DNA of 64,000 nt from Hyphodiscus hymeniophilus (taxonomy: Eukaryota > Ascomycota > Leotiomycetes > Helotiales > Hyphodiscaceae). The notes beneath the pieces were generated by a model. It worked only from the letters and a program-made list of their open reading frames with translations. It ran no database searches and was not told the DNA's origin. Below are positions 33,640-44,793 of the stretch, one piece after another. The translations under genes and the position numbers were made by a program. The stretch spans positions 1,364,001-1,428,000 of the forward strand of contig VNKQ01000003.1 in NCBI GenBank assembly GCA_016508695.1, written 5' to 3'. Numbering within the stretch: the first letter of the stretch is position 1; every line of letters starts with the position of its first letter.

Positions 33640-36600
33640 CTATATAACAAACGGCTATATATAGTAGGAGTAGGACGATAGCTTCTACTCTTAATCCGTC
33701 TTAACGGATACTCCTTGCGAGTAATAGTAAACTCGGGAGCAACGGGTAACTTTATTAATACAAAAGTAACTATAGACAAATTCGGAATTCTTAGGAAGCG
33801 AGACCCGTATAATCTAAGTGTTATTAATAGAGAGACGATTAGGTCTAATAAGGGAATAGTAACCTATAAAACCAAGCGTCTCTAGATAAAAACTATAAAG
33901 GGACATACCAAAGAGATCTAACTTAATCTCGTTACTATAAGAACTTACGTAGTAATTCTCGGTATGCCTTGGCTTTAACTTTACAATCTACTAGTCAACT
34001 AGAAACGGAGAAGTATTACCCTAAGCCAATATTCGTATCGATACAATAATAGAACACCCTAAAGAGATAATAAATCTCCTAACCGGGAAGAGTTATATGC
34101 GACTACCCTAAGTTTAGAGGACTAAGCCTAGGCCTCCGCGCTAAAGCGAATACTAGCGGCGTATAAGAAATATAAGTTCTTATTTCGAGAAGCCCCTCTC
34201 GACGAGGCCCTTTTAAAGCACAAGCCATAGGATCACGAGATACCTATTAAGCTAAGAAAGAGTCCTACGTTTAGACTAATCTACTAGCTATTAGCAAAAG
34301 AATTAGCTATATACAAAGAGTATATTAACCTAAATCTAAAGAAAGGATTTATACGACTATTAACCTTACTAGTAGCAAGCCCACTTTTATTTATACTAAA
34401 AAAAAACAGAAAACTAAGACCTTGCGTCGACTATCGCCAACTTAATAATATTACTATTAAGGATCGGTACCCACTACCCTTAATTAACGAACTATATAAT
34501 AAATTAGAAGGAATAATATTCTTTACTTACTTAGACATGCGAGGGGCTTATAACCTTATACGCATTAAGTCAAGAGAGGAATAGAAAATAGCGTTTAGAA
34601 CACAATACGGGTTATACGAATACCTAATTATACCTTTCGGATTAACTAATATACCCGCATTATACTAACGACTAGTTAACGACACTCTATACGAATACTT
34701 AAATATCTTCGTTATTATATACTTGGACAATATCCTAATATTCTCTAAAAACGAAGTAGAATATATTAAATATATAAGGAAAGTCCTCGAAAAGCTCGCA
34801 AAGATACCCCTTATACTAGAGCCAGAGAAATGTGAGTTTTATAAAGAAGAAGTAACCTTCTTAGGGTTTATTATAAGACGAAACGGAATCAAAATAGACC
34901 CCAAAAAAGTAAAAACAATACTTAACTAAAAAGAACCCAAAACTATTAAGGAAGTATAGTCTTTTTTAGGATTCGCTAACTTCTACCGAAGATTTATTTA
35001 AGGATATTTAATAATTACAAACCCACTTACAAAACTCATACGAAAGGATAAAAAATAGAAATAAAACAAGGAAGCCCAATAAGCTTTTAATAACCTCAAG
35101 GCTCGATTCGCATTAGCCCTTATTCTTACTATATTTAATCCGGAACTACCAATTATCCTAAAAACGAATATATTAGACTTTGCTATTAGAGTAGTAATTA
35201 GTTAGCTCGATAAAAACGGAAGGCTTAAACTAGTTGTATACTATTTACGAAAACTCTCGCTAGTAGAACTTAATTACAATATACACGATAAGGAGCTACT
35301 TGCTATAGTCGTGTCGTTCGAACAATAAAGAGTTTACCTTAAAGGACTAAAATATTAGGTTTAAGTATAGACTAACCACAAGAACCTTATAACTTTTACT
35401 ATAATAAAGATTCTCAATAAAAGATAAGTCAGATAGTTAGAAATACTCTTAGTATACAACTTTACTATCTTATACCGAAAAGGATCGGAAAACGCAAGAG
35501 TAGATACGCTAAGCCGCTAATAGGAATATAGCGGCAAACTAATAGAAAGGCCCCGCGCAATACTAAAAGAAGTTAATAGAGACATAGAGTATAATTACGA
35601 ACTCTTAGCTACGATTTCTATTATAAAAGACAAGGATCTGGAAATAAGAATTAAAGTAATATATCGATAAGACAAATGCGCTATTAGAATCCTTAAGAAC
35701 CTAACGAAGGACTTTTATATAAACTACTAAGGGATGCTACGATACAAGGGATTAATATATATTCCGGCAAGAATAAGAAATGAGTTTGTTCGTACGCAAT
35801 ACTTATTACTAGCCTATAGACACCAAGGTATTAATAAAACCCTTAAAAGGTTATTAAGAGACTATTACTTCCTAGGGATAAAGAAGGTAATAGAGAAAGA
35901 AGTCTTAGAATGCGATTTGTATAACAAAAGCAAGCCGAATTGACATGTACTATATAGGCTATTATAACCGGCCCTAGTACCTAAAAAGGTATAGAAATCA
36001 ATAGCCTTCGATTTTATAGTCAAACTATCGCTATTTAAGGAACTAATAACGAACGTCGTCTACGACGCTATCTAGGTAATTGTTAACCGACTAACTAAGT
36101 ACAGATACTTTATACTATACAAAGAAGGAAGCAATATAGTAGAGCTTGCGTATATATTTGTCAAAACAATTATTAGCCAATACGGTCTACTAGACGAAAT
36201 CACGTCAGATAGGGACAAATTGTTTACTTCTAAGTTCTAATTATTACTAATAGTATAGCTAGGAGTAAACCACAAACTATTTACGGCATTTTACCCGCAA
36301 ACGGACAGATAGACGGAAAGACTAAACTAAACGTTAGAATAGTACCTAAAGAGTTATATTAACTATAACCAAAACAATTAGGTAGAACTCCTCCTAGTAG
36401 TAGAATTTGCATATAATAATACTAAAAGCGAGCCTATCGGAATATTACTATTTTTCGCGAATTATAGATATTAGCTAGAAGCTTATTAACAACCGAGAAA
36501 GGATAAACAAATAGCCTAGCATGCTCTTGTGATAGCTAACTACTTGCGAAAACTCTACAAGCAATTAGCTAGAGACATCTAGTTTGTCGGGTTAAGAATA

Positions 36601-37060
36601 ATAACTTACGCAAATAAAAAGCGAAGTACGGAGCTTACGCTTAAAGAAGGGGATAAAGTCTACCTCTTACGAAAAAACATTAAAACAAAGAGACCAAGCA
36701 CTAAACTTGACTTTAAGAAGTTAGGACCATTTGAAATTCTAAAGAAAATTAGAGTAGTCAATTATCGGCTAAAACTACTAGTAAAATCCCGGTTACACCT
36801 AGTGTTTTATATATCGTTACTAGAGCTAGTAAGGGAACTAACTATAGTAGTCACGAACGCAAATATCCAACTAGAAAACAATTTAGACGTATACGAAGTA
36901 AAAGGAATAGTAAGTACTAGAAGAAATAAGGGTAAGCAAGAATACCTTGTTAAGTGGAAAGGGTATAGCGAAATAGACAATATATAAGAACCTACGAAAA
37001 ACCTTAACTGCCCAGATCTCCTAGAGTAGTTCTATTACTCCTAGTCGCAACCCTAGAAAA
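33640..37060 (+). pseudogene. pol remnant: protease, reverse transcriptase, RNase H, integrase, chromodomain
   Basis: All domains are read in one frame (frame 1) for more than 3 kb, broken only by stop codons. Protease: VIVNSGATGNFI at 33721-33756, where the catalytic Asp of the DSG triad is Asn. Reverse transcriptase (about 34290-35000): CVDYRQLNN, DRYPLPLI, and the catalytic YxDD box reads YLDN (34720-34731). RNase H (about 35040-35520): NYNIHDKELLAIV. Integrase (about 35640-36700): YRHQGINKTL, DFIVKLS, ITSDRDKLFTSKF, FYPQTDR. Chromodomain (about 36885-37050): YEVKGIVSTRR then QEYLVKWKGYSE, which in active relatives binds modified histone tails and steers integration into heterochromatin. 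Nonsense changes at Gln/Trp positions and lost catalytic residues make it a pseudogene. Confidence 0.9.
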
Positions 37061-37072
37061 AGCTATACTAGA

Positions 37073-37498
37073 CTAGAACGAATCTAGTAAATTAATAAAA
37101 GCCTCGGGATCTAAGGAGGGGTCCTCGAGAAAAGAAGAAGCCTCGGCCAACGACTTAGTAGCTACCTCCTAACAAGCCAACTTAGTTGTCTTAATAGCTT
37201 TAGTACGGTCTAGTTCGTCTAGGGTTTCTACCCCCCGAACTATTATTTCCTTTTCCTATTCGTTAAGTAACTATTATTGTTTTCGAAAACGAAGAATCTT
37301 AGCTATAGTAGCCTCTTCCTCGTTACGCAACTTTTGTCGCTAACAGTCAAGCAAGGACTAGTCACCTATAGAGGGGAGCTTTAAAGAAAAGTTATATGCC
37401 CCACGACTAACGCGATAATACTCCGCACAACGAGTAGACTTAGTATTAGCCGCAATATAACGACGGCGCAAGTAACGATAATAGTTATAGGGAGACAT
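37073..37498 (-). pseudogene. Decayed antisense reading frame inside the retrotransposon
   Basis: On the strand opposite to gag-pol, between the chromodomain and the 3' LTR, a 142-codon frame starts at an ATG (37498) with MSPYNYYRYLRRRYIAAN, continues through STRCAEYYR, and ends after DPSLDPEAFINLLDSF at a TAG. It has several in-frame stops that look like RIP products and apparent Cys-to-Tyr losses (RCAEYYR). From memory, similar Cys-bearing frames (RRYLAANTKS...RCAEC) are scattered in genomes of filamentous ascomycetes next to retroelements. Function is unknown. Confidence 0.6.
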
Positions 37499-37664
37499 TT
37501 CGTCTCTAGATCGTTCGATTCGAAGAGCAAGAGTAATTTATTCTAGTTTCTTTTTGTTTCGGTCGGTAGTTATAATAAAGAAGAAAGAAGACTATAGCCC
37601 ACCTTACAAAGTTTAGACTTAGCTATTTAGCGCAAGGGACTACACTAGGCTAGAAGGGAGCTAG

Positions 37665-38037
37665 TATTACAAACTATATAATAGCTCGTGGCCTAAGGCT
37701 CGATAGCTAGGCTATAAGAGAACTACGAGTAGAGATTACGTTAGTAGAGTACTACTTGGGATCACGTGATAGACCTCGAAGGACCTCGATAGTCTAAGAC
37801 TTTAGCGGTCCTAGACCCAAGGGTTCCTCGAAGGTCTAATAAGGGACGAAGGTTTTATATAAACAATAGTATTTCCTAGGTAAATAGAAGCTTCGTGCTT
37901 AACTCAAATACAGTATCTTTATACTATACTTAGTAACTATAAAGGTTATACTTACTTTGACTACAATAGCTTCTCTAACTACCTAACCCTAACCTAATTG
38001 CCCACGAGACTAACACTAGGTAGCGAGGATTGTTACA
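37665..38037 (+). repeat. 3' LTR (373 bp)
   Basis: Same length as the 5' LTR and gap-free with it; ends TTGTTACA. It shows somewhat more T/A at positions where the left copy has C/G, and a few positions the other way, so both copies were mutated independently after insertion. TCACGTGA is conserved at 37762-37769. Confidence 0.95.
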
Positions 38038-38042
38038 CCCCT
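38038..38042. repeat. Target-site duplication, right copy (CCCCT)
   Basis: Direct copy of the five bases at 31249-31253, immediately after the 3' LTR. It shows that both LTRs belong to one insertion event. Confidence 0.85.
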
Positions 38043-38426
38043 TTATTATATAATACGATAACGAGTTAGAAATAAAGTAATTATATACTAAGTTAAAGAA
38101 GAAGAAGACTAATTCTAAAGTCTAATCATCTTATACTTTAGACGTTATTGTGTTATATAAAATAGGGGTATTCGATAGAGAAAAAGCTTGATTTTTGCGC
38201 GCACGGGTTTGGACAAGAGACTTCTTGTCTTCCACGTTATAGTTATACTAATAAACGATAATTTAAGAGAGAAAAAATAACATATATAAATAACTTGTAA
38301 CTAAAAGAAGCCGTATAATCGACCAAACTATTTATTCGATCGTTTATTATTAAGTTATTATAAGTTTTAAAATCTGATTTTCTTGTTTGCGCACGGGTTT
38401 ACATATAACGCGCGACTACTTGCGCT

Positions 38427-38541
38427 TAGACGCTTCGCAAACAAAAAAATCACCTGACCCACTAGCCCCACCTAAACCTACGCTAAACTCCTAAGCCAAT
38501 AAGAGCCTTTAATTACTCCACCTAGTTTGCGGAAGCGTCTG
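38427..38541. repeat. Right terminal hairpin (about 16-17 bp arms)
   Basis: Arms 38427-38442 and 38525-38541 pair as TAGACGCTTCGCAAAC with GTTTGCGGAAGCGTCTG. The loop (CCCCACCTAAACC...AAACTCCTAAGCCAATAAGAG) is a diverged copy, in the same orientation, of the left hairpin loop. So the loops are direct copies while the flanks are inverted. Confidence 0.85.
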
Positions 38542-38554
38542 ATTTATAAGATAA

Positions 38555-39507
38555 ACTATACCGCGGTAATTGACTTTCAAAATGCTGATCACTTGAGCAA
38601 TGTGAAAAATCTGGAGTCATAAAGGAAGCCTTGAAACTGGGTAGCTTTTGAGTAAAATGAAGAAATAAAAGTTGGACCGGCAATACGATAGAAGTATTTG
38701 AGACAGTATGAGAGTTTTAAATCGAGTCGTGCAGAGTCCCCAAGTCGTCAGGACCCTGTAACCCAATTGACATGTTGACAGATAGTCCAAGCATATGATA
38801 CACTCTTGTGTGAATTGGATGTTTAGATAGTGAGGCATAAGCAATCAACCTGGGTGGGCTAATGAGGCAATTCTTGGGAGCGCCTACATACACTCGCTCG
38901 CAGTCTGGAAGCTTGATTCACCGAACAGACTCGTGACTGTTGGTCTCGAGCCGAGCTACTCAATACAATGCGTTCCGGAGCTCAGCTTCCATGCAAAAGC
39001 CGAAACCATCGACACCCCTACAGTACAATACTTCGACCTCGAATTCACAAAGTCGGTCAGACCAAACTGGACTCTGCTAGACTTCGCATTAAAGAGCCTC
39101 AACCTCAGGTCTCTCAACTCCTTCGCCTCCTTCCAGGCACTTCTCGAAGCCGATTACTAGGTCGGCGGCGGCACAGGTTGCTTGCGTCGTCTTCTTGGTA
39201 GTGGCAGCCTGAAATCGGCGCTAGTTCTTATCGAATAAGCTCGCCGCCCCCGCTCATCATCGGACAACCTCTCTCTCTCACTCTCTCTCTCGCCCTCGCC
39301 CATCCTCCTCCCGTCCATCATCCAATTCTCTTCCAAACCCAAACAACAACGATCAAGACAGCTTCCTATCCGAAGCTCTTCTGCCGTTCGTGAGAAGACT
39401 CGGGATCTTAATCAGAGTGAGTTCGTCTTCAATCCCGGAACCATTTCACGACGTCACCGCCTATCATAGCCGCTAACCTGCTCTTCCAGTCTCTCGACAC
39501 TGCAGGG
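38555..39507. promoter_or_regulatory. Promoter and 5' leader region of the NBR1-type gene
   Basis: About 950 bp between the transposon block and the NBR1 start. Composition returns to normal right after the block. A pyrimidine tract (CTCTCTCTCTCACTCTCTCTC and more, about 39267-39310) lies about 200 bp upstream of the start; such CT-rich tracts are common near transcription starts of well-expressed fungal genes. No coding region is supported. Confidence 0.45.
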
Positions 39508-42316
39508 ATGGCGTCGACTTCAGCTACTAATCCTGACACTCTCGTCACCTTGAAGATCAACATCGAGGGCAGCAACCGTCGATTCAAGCTCCCTCTTCGT
39601 GAACTTGGTGCTACCACTCTTCCGGATAAGGTACGTGGGTGTCTTACCTAGCTCCTTAGACCCTCAGCCTCACACAACTCCCTCTATTCTACACGGATAA
39701 TTCACTGTTTCTGAGTTCAAATTGGAGCTGACCTCTCCTTATGCGAATAGCTCCGATCTCTCCTTGCCATCCCACCTACCTCTGAAGCCGTCTTTGAACG
39801 ATACTCCGATAGTGCCGCCGCCTTCATCATCCTCGATCCGAACAACGCATCGGTTTACAAGCAACTTTATCGCGCTGCGAAGGCTAAGCTTAAGCTTCGT
39901 CTTAAGGTCACCATCAAGGATAAGGAACCGGTCACTCCAAAACCTGCCACTGTTGAGGACGAGGAACCAAGCTCAGGCAGCCCTATCGCGGAGCAACAAT
40001 CCACTTCGACTGGTCCAGCTTCTATAGCTGCTACGGAGACTCTTGTCACTGCAACCTACCCCCAACAACCTTCTTTGATCTCCACAAGTTCTATCACCGA
40101 GCCTCAGCAACCGAGTTGGGTCTCTCCAGGCTCTGTCGCCGAGATTCAGCGTGGATTCGAGGAACTCCTCATCAACCAACCTCGTTGGGGTCAAAGCCAA
40201 GCTTCAGTGGTCCCCAGCTCCTGCTGCAGTACATCGAAGCGAGACATCCCATCCAAACCTCAAGAGGCACCGAAGATGTCGAACACCAATATTCCAATCA
40301 CCCGTGGTTGCGCTGCTCGCGATAGATGGTTTGCTGAACTTGCTGGTGTCTATGATGACCGTCAAAATGCTATCCGAAACCGGACCGGCATCCCCGTTCC
40401 CTCGCCTATCAACATCTTTTCCGTGTACTGCAATAATTGTGAGGCTGCCATTCCAGACGAGCACTATCACTGCAGTACCTGCGATGATGGTGACTTCGAT
40501 CTCTGCCAAGGCTGTGTCGAGAATGGTGTTACATGCAAGGATGATGACCACTGGATGATCAAGCGTTTCGTCAAGAACGGCAAGGTTATCAACAGCACAA
40601 CTGAGACTCTCTCACCAAAGCTAAAGCCTGCTGCCTCCGAGTCGAAGACCACTCTCGTCGCTCCCGAAGAGGAGACTGGTGCAACCCGTACTTGCAATTC
40701 TTGCATCCAAGGTATTTACGGCACCTTACTATATTTGCAACTTCGCTAATGGCTTTTTTTTTAGAATTTCCCGAGGAGAGCTTCGTTACCTGCACCTCTT
40801 GCGAGGATTATGATCTCTGTATCCCTTGCCACACCGATAACAACCACGGCCATCACCCAAAGCACGGCTTTACTCCAGTTGTTGAGGATACCGTCCTCGA
40901 GCCTATTGCTCAAGCCTTGCTTGCTCCTGGTCGTAACTCTGGCCATAACGCTATCTGTGATGGATGTGACAAAGTAGGTTCAATCCAATCTAAATATATA
41001 CAGCAATGGCTAATAAGAAGCAGTACATCTATGGCGTTCGTCACAAGTGCCTCGACTGCCCAGACTGGGACTTCTGCTCAGGTTGCATCGTCAATTCAAG
41101 TTTCATCCACCCCCGCCACCGATTTGTCCCCATCTACGAACCTCTCCATGACATTGCCGCTTTGTCTCGATCATACAGTAGCAAGGCACGCCACCATGGA
41201 ATATACTGCGACGGTCCTCTCTGTAGTCAAGGCAATGGTAATCAGACATACATCAAGGGTGACCGATACAAGTGCGCTGTTTGCCACGATACCGATTTCT
41301 GTGCCAATTGCGAAGCTAGCCCGTCCAACCAACACAACCGTACTCACCCTCTAATTAAGTTCAAGACCCCAGTCCGCAATGTCAGTGTCACTACTCTTGG
41401 TGATCATGACGATGGACAGAAGATGCCAGTCATGGGTGATCGTCGTGGCAGAACTACATCCAAGGCTACCGAGACTACTCCAGCTCCATCTGCCAATGCC
41501 GCTACCCAGGTCCAGACCGTCGCTGATCTCAAGCCAACTGAGCAAGTCAAGGCTGAGCCAACTCCCGAGGTCAAGCCAGAGCAGGCTGTTGGAGTTAAGG
41601 TTGAGGAAGCTAAGGAGCTACCAGCCGCTGTGATCCAGGAAGATCTGGTTGCGCATTTCGTTCGTGATACCGTTGCTGATGGTACTATTATGTCACCCAA
41701 CACCGTCTTTGAGCAGACCTGGTATCTCCGTAACGGTGGCAACTCTGCTTGGCCCGCTGGATGCACCGTCAAATTTGTTGGTGGTGATAATATGTGTGCT
41801 GTTGACCCTGATCACCCTGCTAGCGTCCACGAGCTTGTCTCTGCCGCCGAGAGCACTACCTGCTATACCGAGGTTGCTCCAGGCTCTGAGAGTGGTTTCA
41901 CCGTCTTGATGAGAACTCCAAATCGTGCTGGCAAATTCATCTCCTACTGGCGCCTTACTGGCCCAGATGGAAACAAGTTTGGTCACAGACTTTGGTGCGA
42001 CGTTAGCGTGAATGCCCCAACTGTTAAGGGAGAGGTCAAGGAAGATCCAGTCGCAGAACCCAAGGTCGATTTCGAAGGCAGCCAAATGATCTTTCCCAAG
42101 CTTGAGAAGGAGTCCCCAACCACCAGCATCCATGAGGAGGTACCAATTACTGCTCACGAGGAACAGGCTGAGGTTGATGATTTCGATGATTTTGCTGAAG
42201 AGCCTCTCGAGGATGAAGAGACTGAGGATGGATTCATGACTGATGAGGAATACGACATTCTCGATGCCAGCGACGAGGAGTATCTTGCTGAGCAAGAGAA
42301 GGCTGCTCGTAAGTAA
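39508..42316 (+). CDS. NBR1: NBR1-type selective autophagy receptor (PB1, four ZZ fingers, FW domain)
   Basis: Four exons (39508-39630, 39751-40711, 40765-40973, 41021-42316; introns 120, 53, 47 bp) encode 862 residues. PB1-like domain at about 10-95 (TLKINIEGSNRRFKLPLREL...). ZZ fingers begin near 266 (YCNNCEAAIPDEHYHCSTCD), 355 (CNSC...CTSCEDYDLCIPC), 423 (ICDGCDK...KCLDCPDWDFC) and 491 (KCAVCHDTDFCANC). The FW domain (about 640-760) keeps the four tryptophans: TWYLRN, SAWPAG, SYWRLT, RLWCDV. The acidic tail has EEYDIL (about 840-845), a good Atg8-interacting motif. By analogy with fission-yeast Nbr1 and fungal homologues, it should carry vacuolar hydrolases such as alpha-mannosidase, or ubiquitinated cargo, to the vacuole. 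The third acceptor is ambiguous by one codon (41018 or 41021). Confidence 0.92.
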
Positions 42317-43213
42317 ACCACTGTGCACAAATATTAAGGGGACGGATCATTCGAGGGAGTACACAAAGGCGCAAGATTGACAACAAACTCTGGATAGCGA
42401 ACAGCTAGGTGCTATTGGGGTCTACTGCAGGGGATTTCGACTTCTTTTCCTTTGTCTCTCACATGTGCGCGCTTGGATTATGGTCATCACTCTTTCAGGC
42501 TTGTCGCTTGGTCGACCGGGACTCTCAGTGCCGTTATATGTCCCCGCGAAGCCCCGGGAGGAGTCAGCGAAGTCGGCTATGGTGGATCTCTTCTCAATTT
42601 GCTTTTCGGGTAGTACCATCATGGATTTCATAAATGATCCGCATATGAACGTGATTGTGAGTTTTTTTTGACGGGTAATTTTCATGTACCGATGCACAAG
42701 ACGAGCAATATTCTCGCCTTAGAAGTCTACTCCAATTTTTTGGAATTTCTCATCCCATTTGAACTACTATGAATCGACTATTCCCCATGCTATCTGCTTT
42801 GTTGCTCTTGCCTAGTATCCCAATCGCTCAATAGGCCGAGGGATCAGGATTTGCTGTCAGCTGGACTATCAATGTTTAGTGACTCAGACACCGTTTGGTG
42901 TATCTTGTACTCGGCACCTCTACCCCTGGTGTAATGGGAGGTTTGAAGAGACATCTAAAAGTTCCAATTTGAAACCTGGTGGGTTCAAGAAGTAAGGCAA
43001 TGTGAACGATATGGCTAATTTCGGGTCTCATATTTCGAGACTCTTGTCGACGTAACCAAAGAACCCGTCATTACAGCACAAATGCATTACATGCGTAATG
43101 CAGACGACAATGATGGACCACATATTACTACGCACGAGATAGCAGAACAGGGAAGAGTCTTGCCGACCTTGAACGTTGAGGATGGTTTGTAGTTCTGGTA
43201 TACCTCAAGATGT
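42317..43213. other. Convergent intergenic region
   Basis: About 900 bp between the NBR1 stop and the end of the minus-strand transporter. It includes both 3' UTRs. Small frames on both strands between 42409 and 42700 overlap and lack domains. Confidence 0.5.
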
Positions 43214-44793
43214 TCAATTCTCGCTTCTGCCCAGCAACGGGTTACGCTCCCCACCTTCACCATCATCTTCTTTTTTTGACGGCATGACCTCGAACTTCCC
43301 GCTGTCGACTTTCCGCACAGCCCAGCTTCTCTCCTCTCTCGCACTATCGAAGAACTCCTGATTCTCCTCAAAACTCCTCCCTCCACTCTCCGGCGAATAG
43401 CTCCAAGTCCACCACCCCGCAAAACAGTTCGTCGCTGCAAAAACCAGAAACAACCAGAACTTGAGGTTGTTGAACCCGATGGGCGTCAGCAGTGTTACGG
43501 CAAAATTCGCCAATCCCCAGATGATCACACTGACAGCACTTCCTTGCGCACGCGCTGTGCTGGGGTAAATTTCCGTTGGGATCAACCAGACAGTAGCCAG
43601 CCAGCCGACTCCGAAAATGGCCGTAGCGACGAAAAGAATGAAGCTTCCTGGTATTTCGACGGCAAGGTCGGGTATGGAACCGATTGTCGCCAAACCTCCG
43701 AAGATGGTGAGGAGTGTGAAGCAGGTGGATAGACCGACGGCTCCCCAGACCATGAGTTTTCTCCTCCCCAGAACATCGATTGACATCCACGCCACCGTCA
43801 TCATAATGAAGTATGAGATGTAGTTTCCGAGTGTCAGGAATTCAGCGTTCCGGACTCCGAAGCCAAGGAGTTCGAAGATCTGCGGTCCGTAGACACTCAC
43901 TGCTCCGTAGCCGGTGAGAGCTTGGTTGACCTGGCCCATGACGGTGACCATTGTGGGATGGAATTGAGAGCCACCTGGTAGGAGCATGTCCTTGTAGCCC
44001 ACTTTCTCGTTACTCTCTTCGTCTTGGGCTTTCTGTAGCTCTTCGAGCTTGGACTTGGCTTCTTTCTTCCCATGCATGTCCTCTAGTGCTGCCTTGGCGT
44101 CTTCTCTCCGGTCTTTGCTTATGAACCAGCGCGGAGTTTCCGGAAGCCGACTTATCAAAGACATGAGGAGGAGCGGGAAGAGCTGCATGACGACGATGGG
44201 GATCCGCCATGCCCATTGATCCTCTTTCCCCAAGCCAAGTGTAACGCCTAGGTTGATAGAGTAGGCCATGAGCAGACCAAAGATGTTCATCTGGAATTCC
44301 TGTGCCAGGGCTCGGCCTCGAGCTCCATCTGAAGACAACTCGCTACTATAGACGGGAATCACAGCATCGATCCCTCCCACACCTAAGCCCATGACAATAC
44401 GGCCGGCGAGCATACATCCAATAGCACCACCGCCCCAGGTGGAAGACCCATTCATCGAGACCCCAGATAGGAGCATGAGGATGTTCCCAAGCGAAGTAGT
44501 AGCAAGGCAGAGGAAGATGGAGGGTTTCCTTCCTTCCTTGTCCGCGAACCAGGATGCAAGGACTGATCCCACGGCACAGCCTAGGTAGTAGACGGATACA
44601 ATGATACCTACCACTGGGGATTCTTCCTCAAGTTGCATGGTTCTCAGGTAGTCGCGGTTGGTGTTGATCAGGGACATCATTCCTGAGATATTAGCAGTGG
44701 GAGCCATTATTGGGTGCTGAAAATACCTTGATCGTAGCCATACAAAGCAATGGCAGTACTTGAGAAGGCAACGATCTCATGCTTCTTGGACAT
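43214..44793 (-). CDS. MFS sugar transporter (sugar porter family)
   Basis: Two exons (44793-44727 and 44682-43214) with a 44 bp intron give 511 residues. The joint restores the family start: MSKKHEIVAFSSTAIALYGYDQG, then MMSLINTN. Marks of the sugar porter family: WFADKEGRKPS (loop 2-3), MGLGVGGIDAVIPVYSSELS with the R of GARGRA, PETPRWFISKDRR in the central loop, QVNQALTGYGAVSVYGPQIFE in helix 7, IDVLGRRKLMVWG, PTEIYPSTARAQGSA in helix 10 and YSPESGGRSFEE after helix 12. Twelve membrane spans are expected in the plasma membrane, with proton symport of a hexose or related sugar. The helix 7 motif lacks the tandem Gln (QQ) and the Asn common in hexose carriers, so the substrate is uncertain. 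The tail is charged (KKEDDGEGGERN) and probably cytosolic. Confidence 0.9.

Larger units (their letters stand above)
31254..38037 (+). mobile_element. Full-length Ty3-type chromovirus LTR retrotransposon, RIP-inactivated
   Basis: A 6784 bp element with two 373 bp LTRs (31254-31626 and 37665-38037) flanked by the 5 bp direct duplication CCCCT (31249-31253 and 38038-38042). The internal order on the plus strand is gag with a zinc knuckle, aspartic protease, reverse transcriptase, RNase H, integrase and a C-terminal chromodomain, so it belongs to the chromovirus branch of Ty3/gypsy. The whole interior is riddled with TAG/TAA stops where Gln or Trp codons are expected and is strongly depleted in CA and TG dinucleotides, the expected outcome of C-to-T mutation at CpA (RIP). 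It cannot encode active proteins. A purine-rich stretch (AGAAGGGAG, about 37652-37660) just before the right LTR fits a polypurine tract; I could not identify the primer-binding site. Confidence 0.95.
30750..38554. mobile_element. Outer foldback-like element with inverted ends, split by a retrotransposon
   Basis: The outer ends match as an inverted repeat: TTATCTCATAAATCAGAC (30750-30767) against GTCTGATTTATAAGATAA (38537-38554), 17 of 18 positions. Immediately inside each end lies a hairpin of about 115-119 bp, and the inner borders match again in inverted orientation (30877-30897 against 38411-38431, both with ...TAGTCGCG). Taking out the LTR element and one 5 bp duplication leaves about 1.0 kb of AT-rich sequence, too small and too mutated to show a transposase. 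This is most likely a non-autonomous DNA transposon of foldback/MITE type. The exact termini and target duplication are unclear, because weak similarity continues a few bases outwards. Confidence 0.6.

Noticed and set aside
34723..36987. The three short open frames in the pol region as separate genes
   Set aside because: They are fragments of one pol frame between RIP-type stops (reverse transcriptase, integrase and chromodomain pieces).
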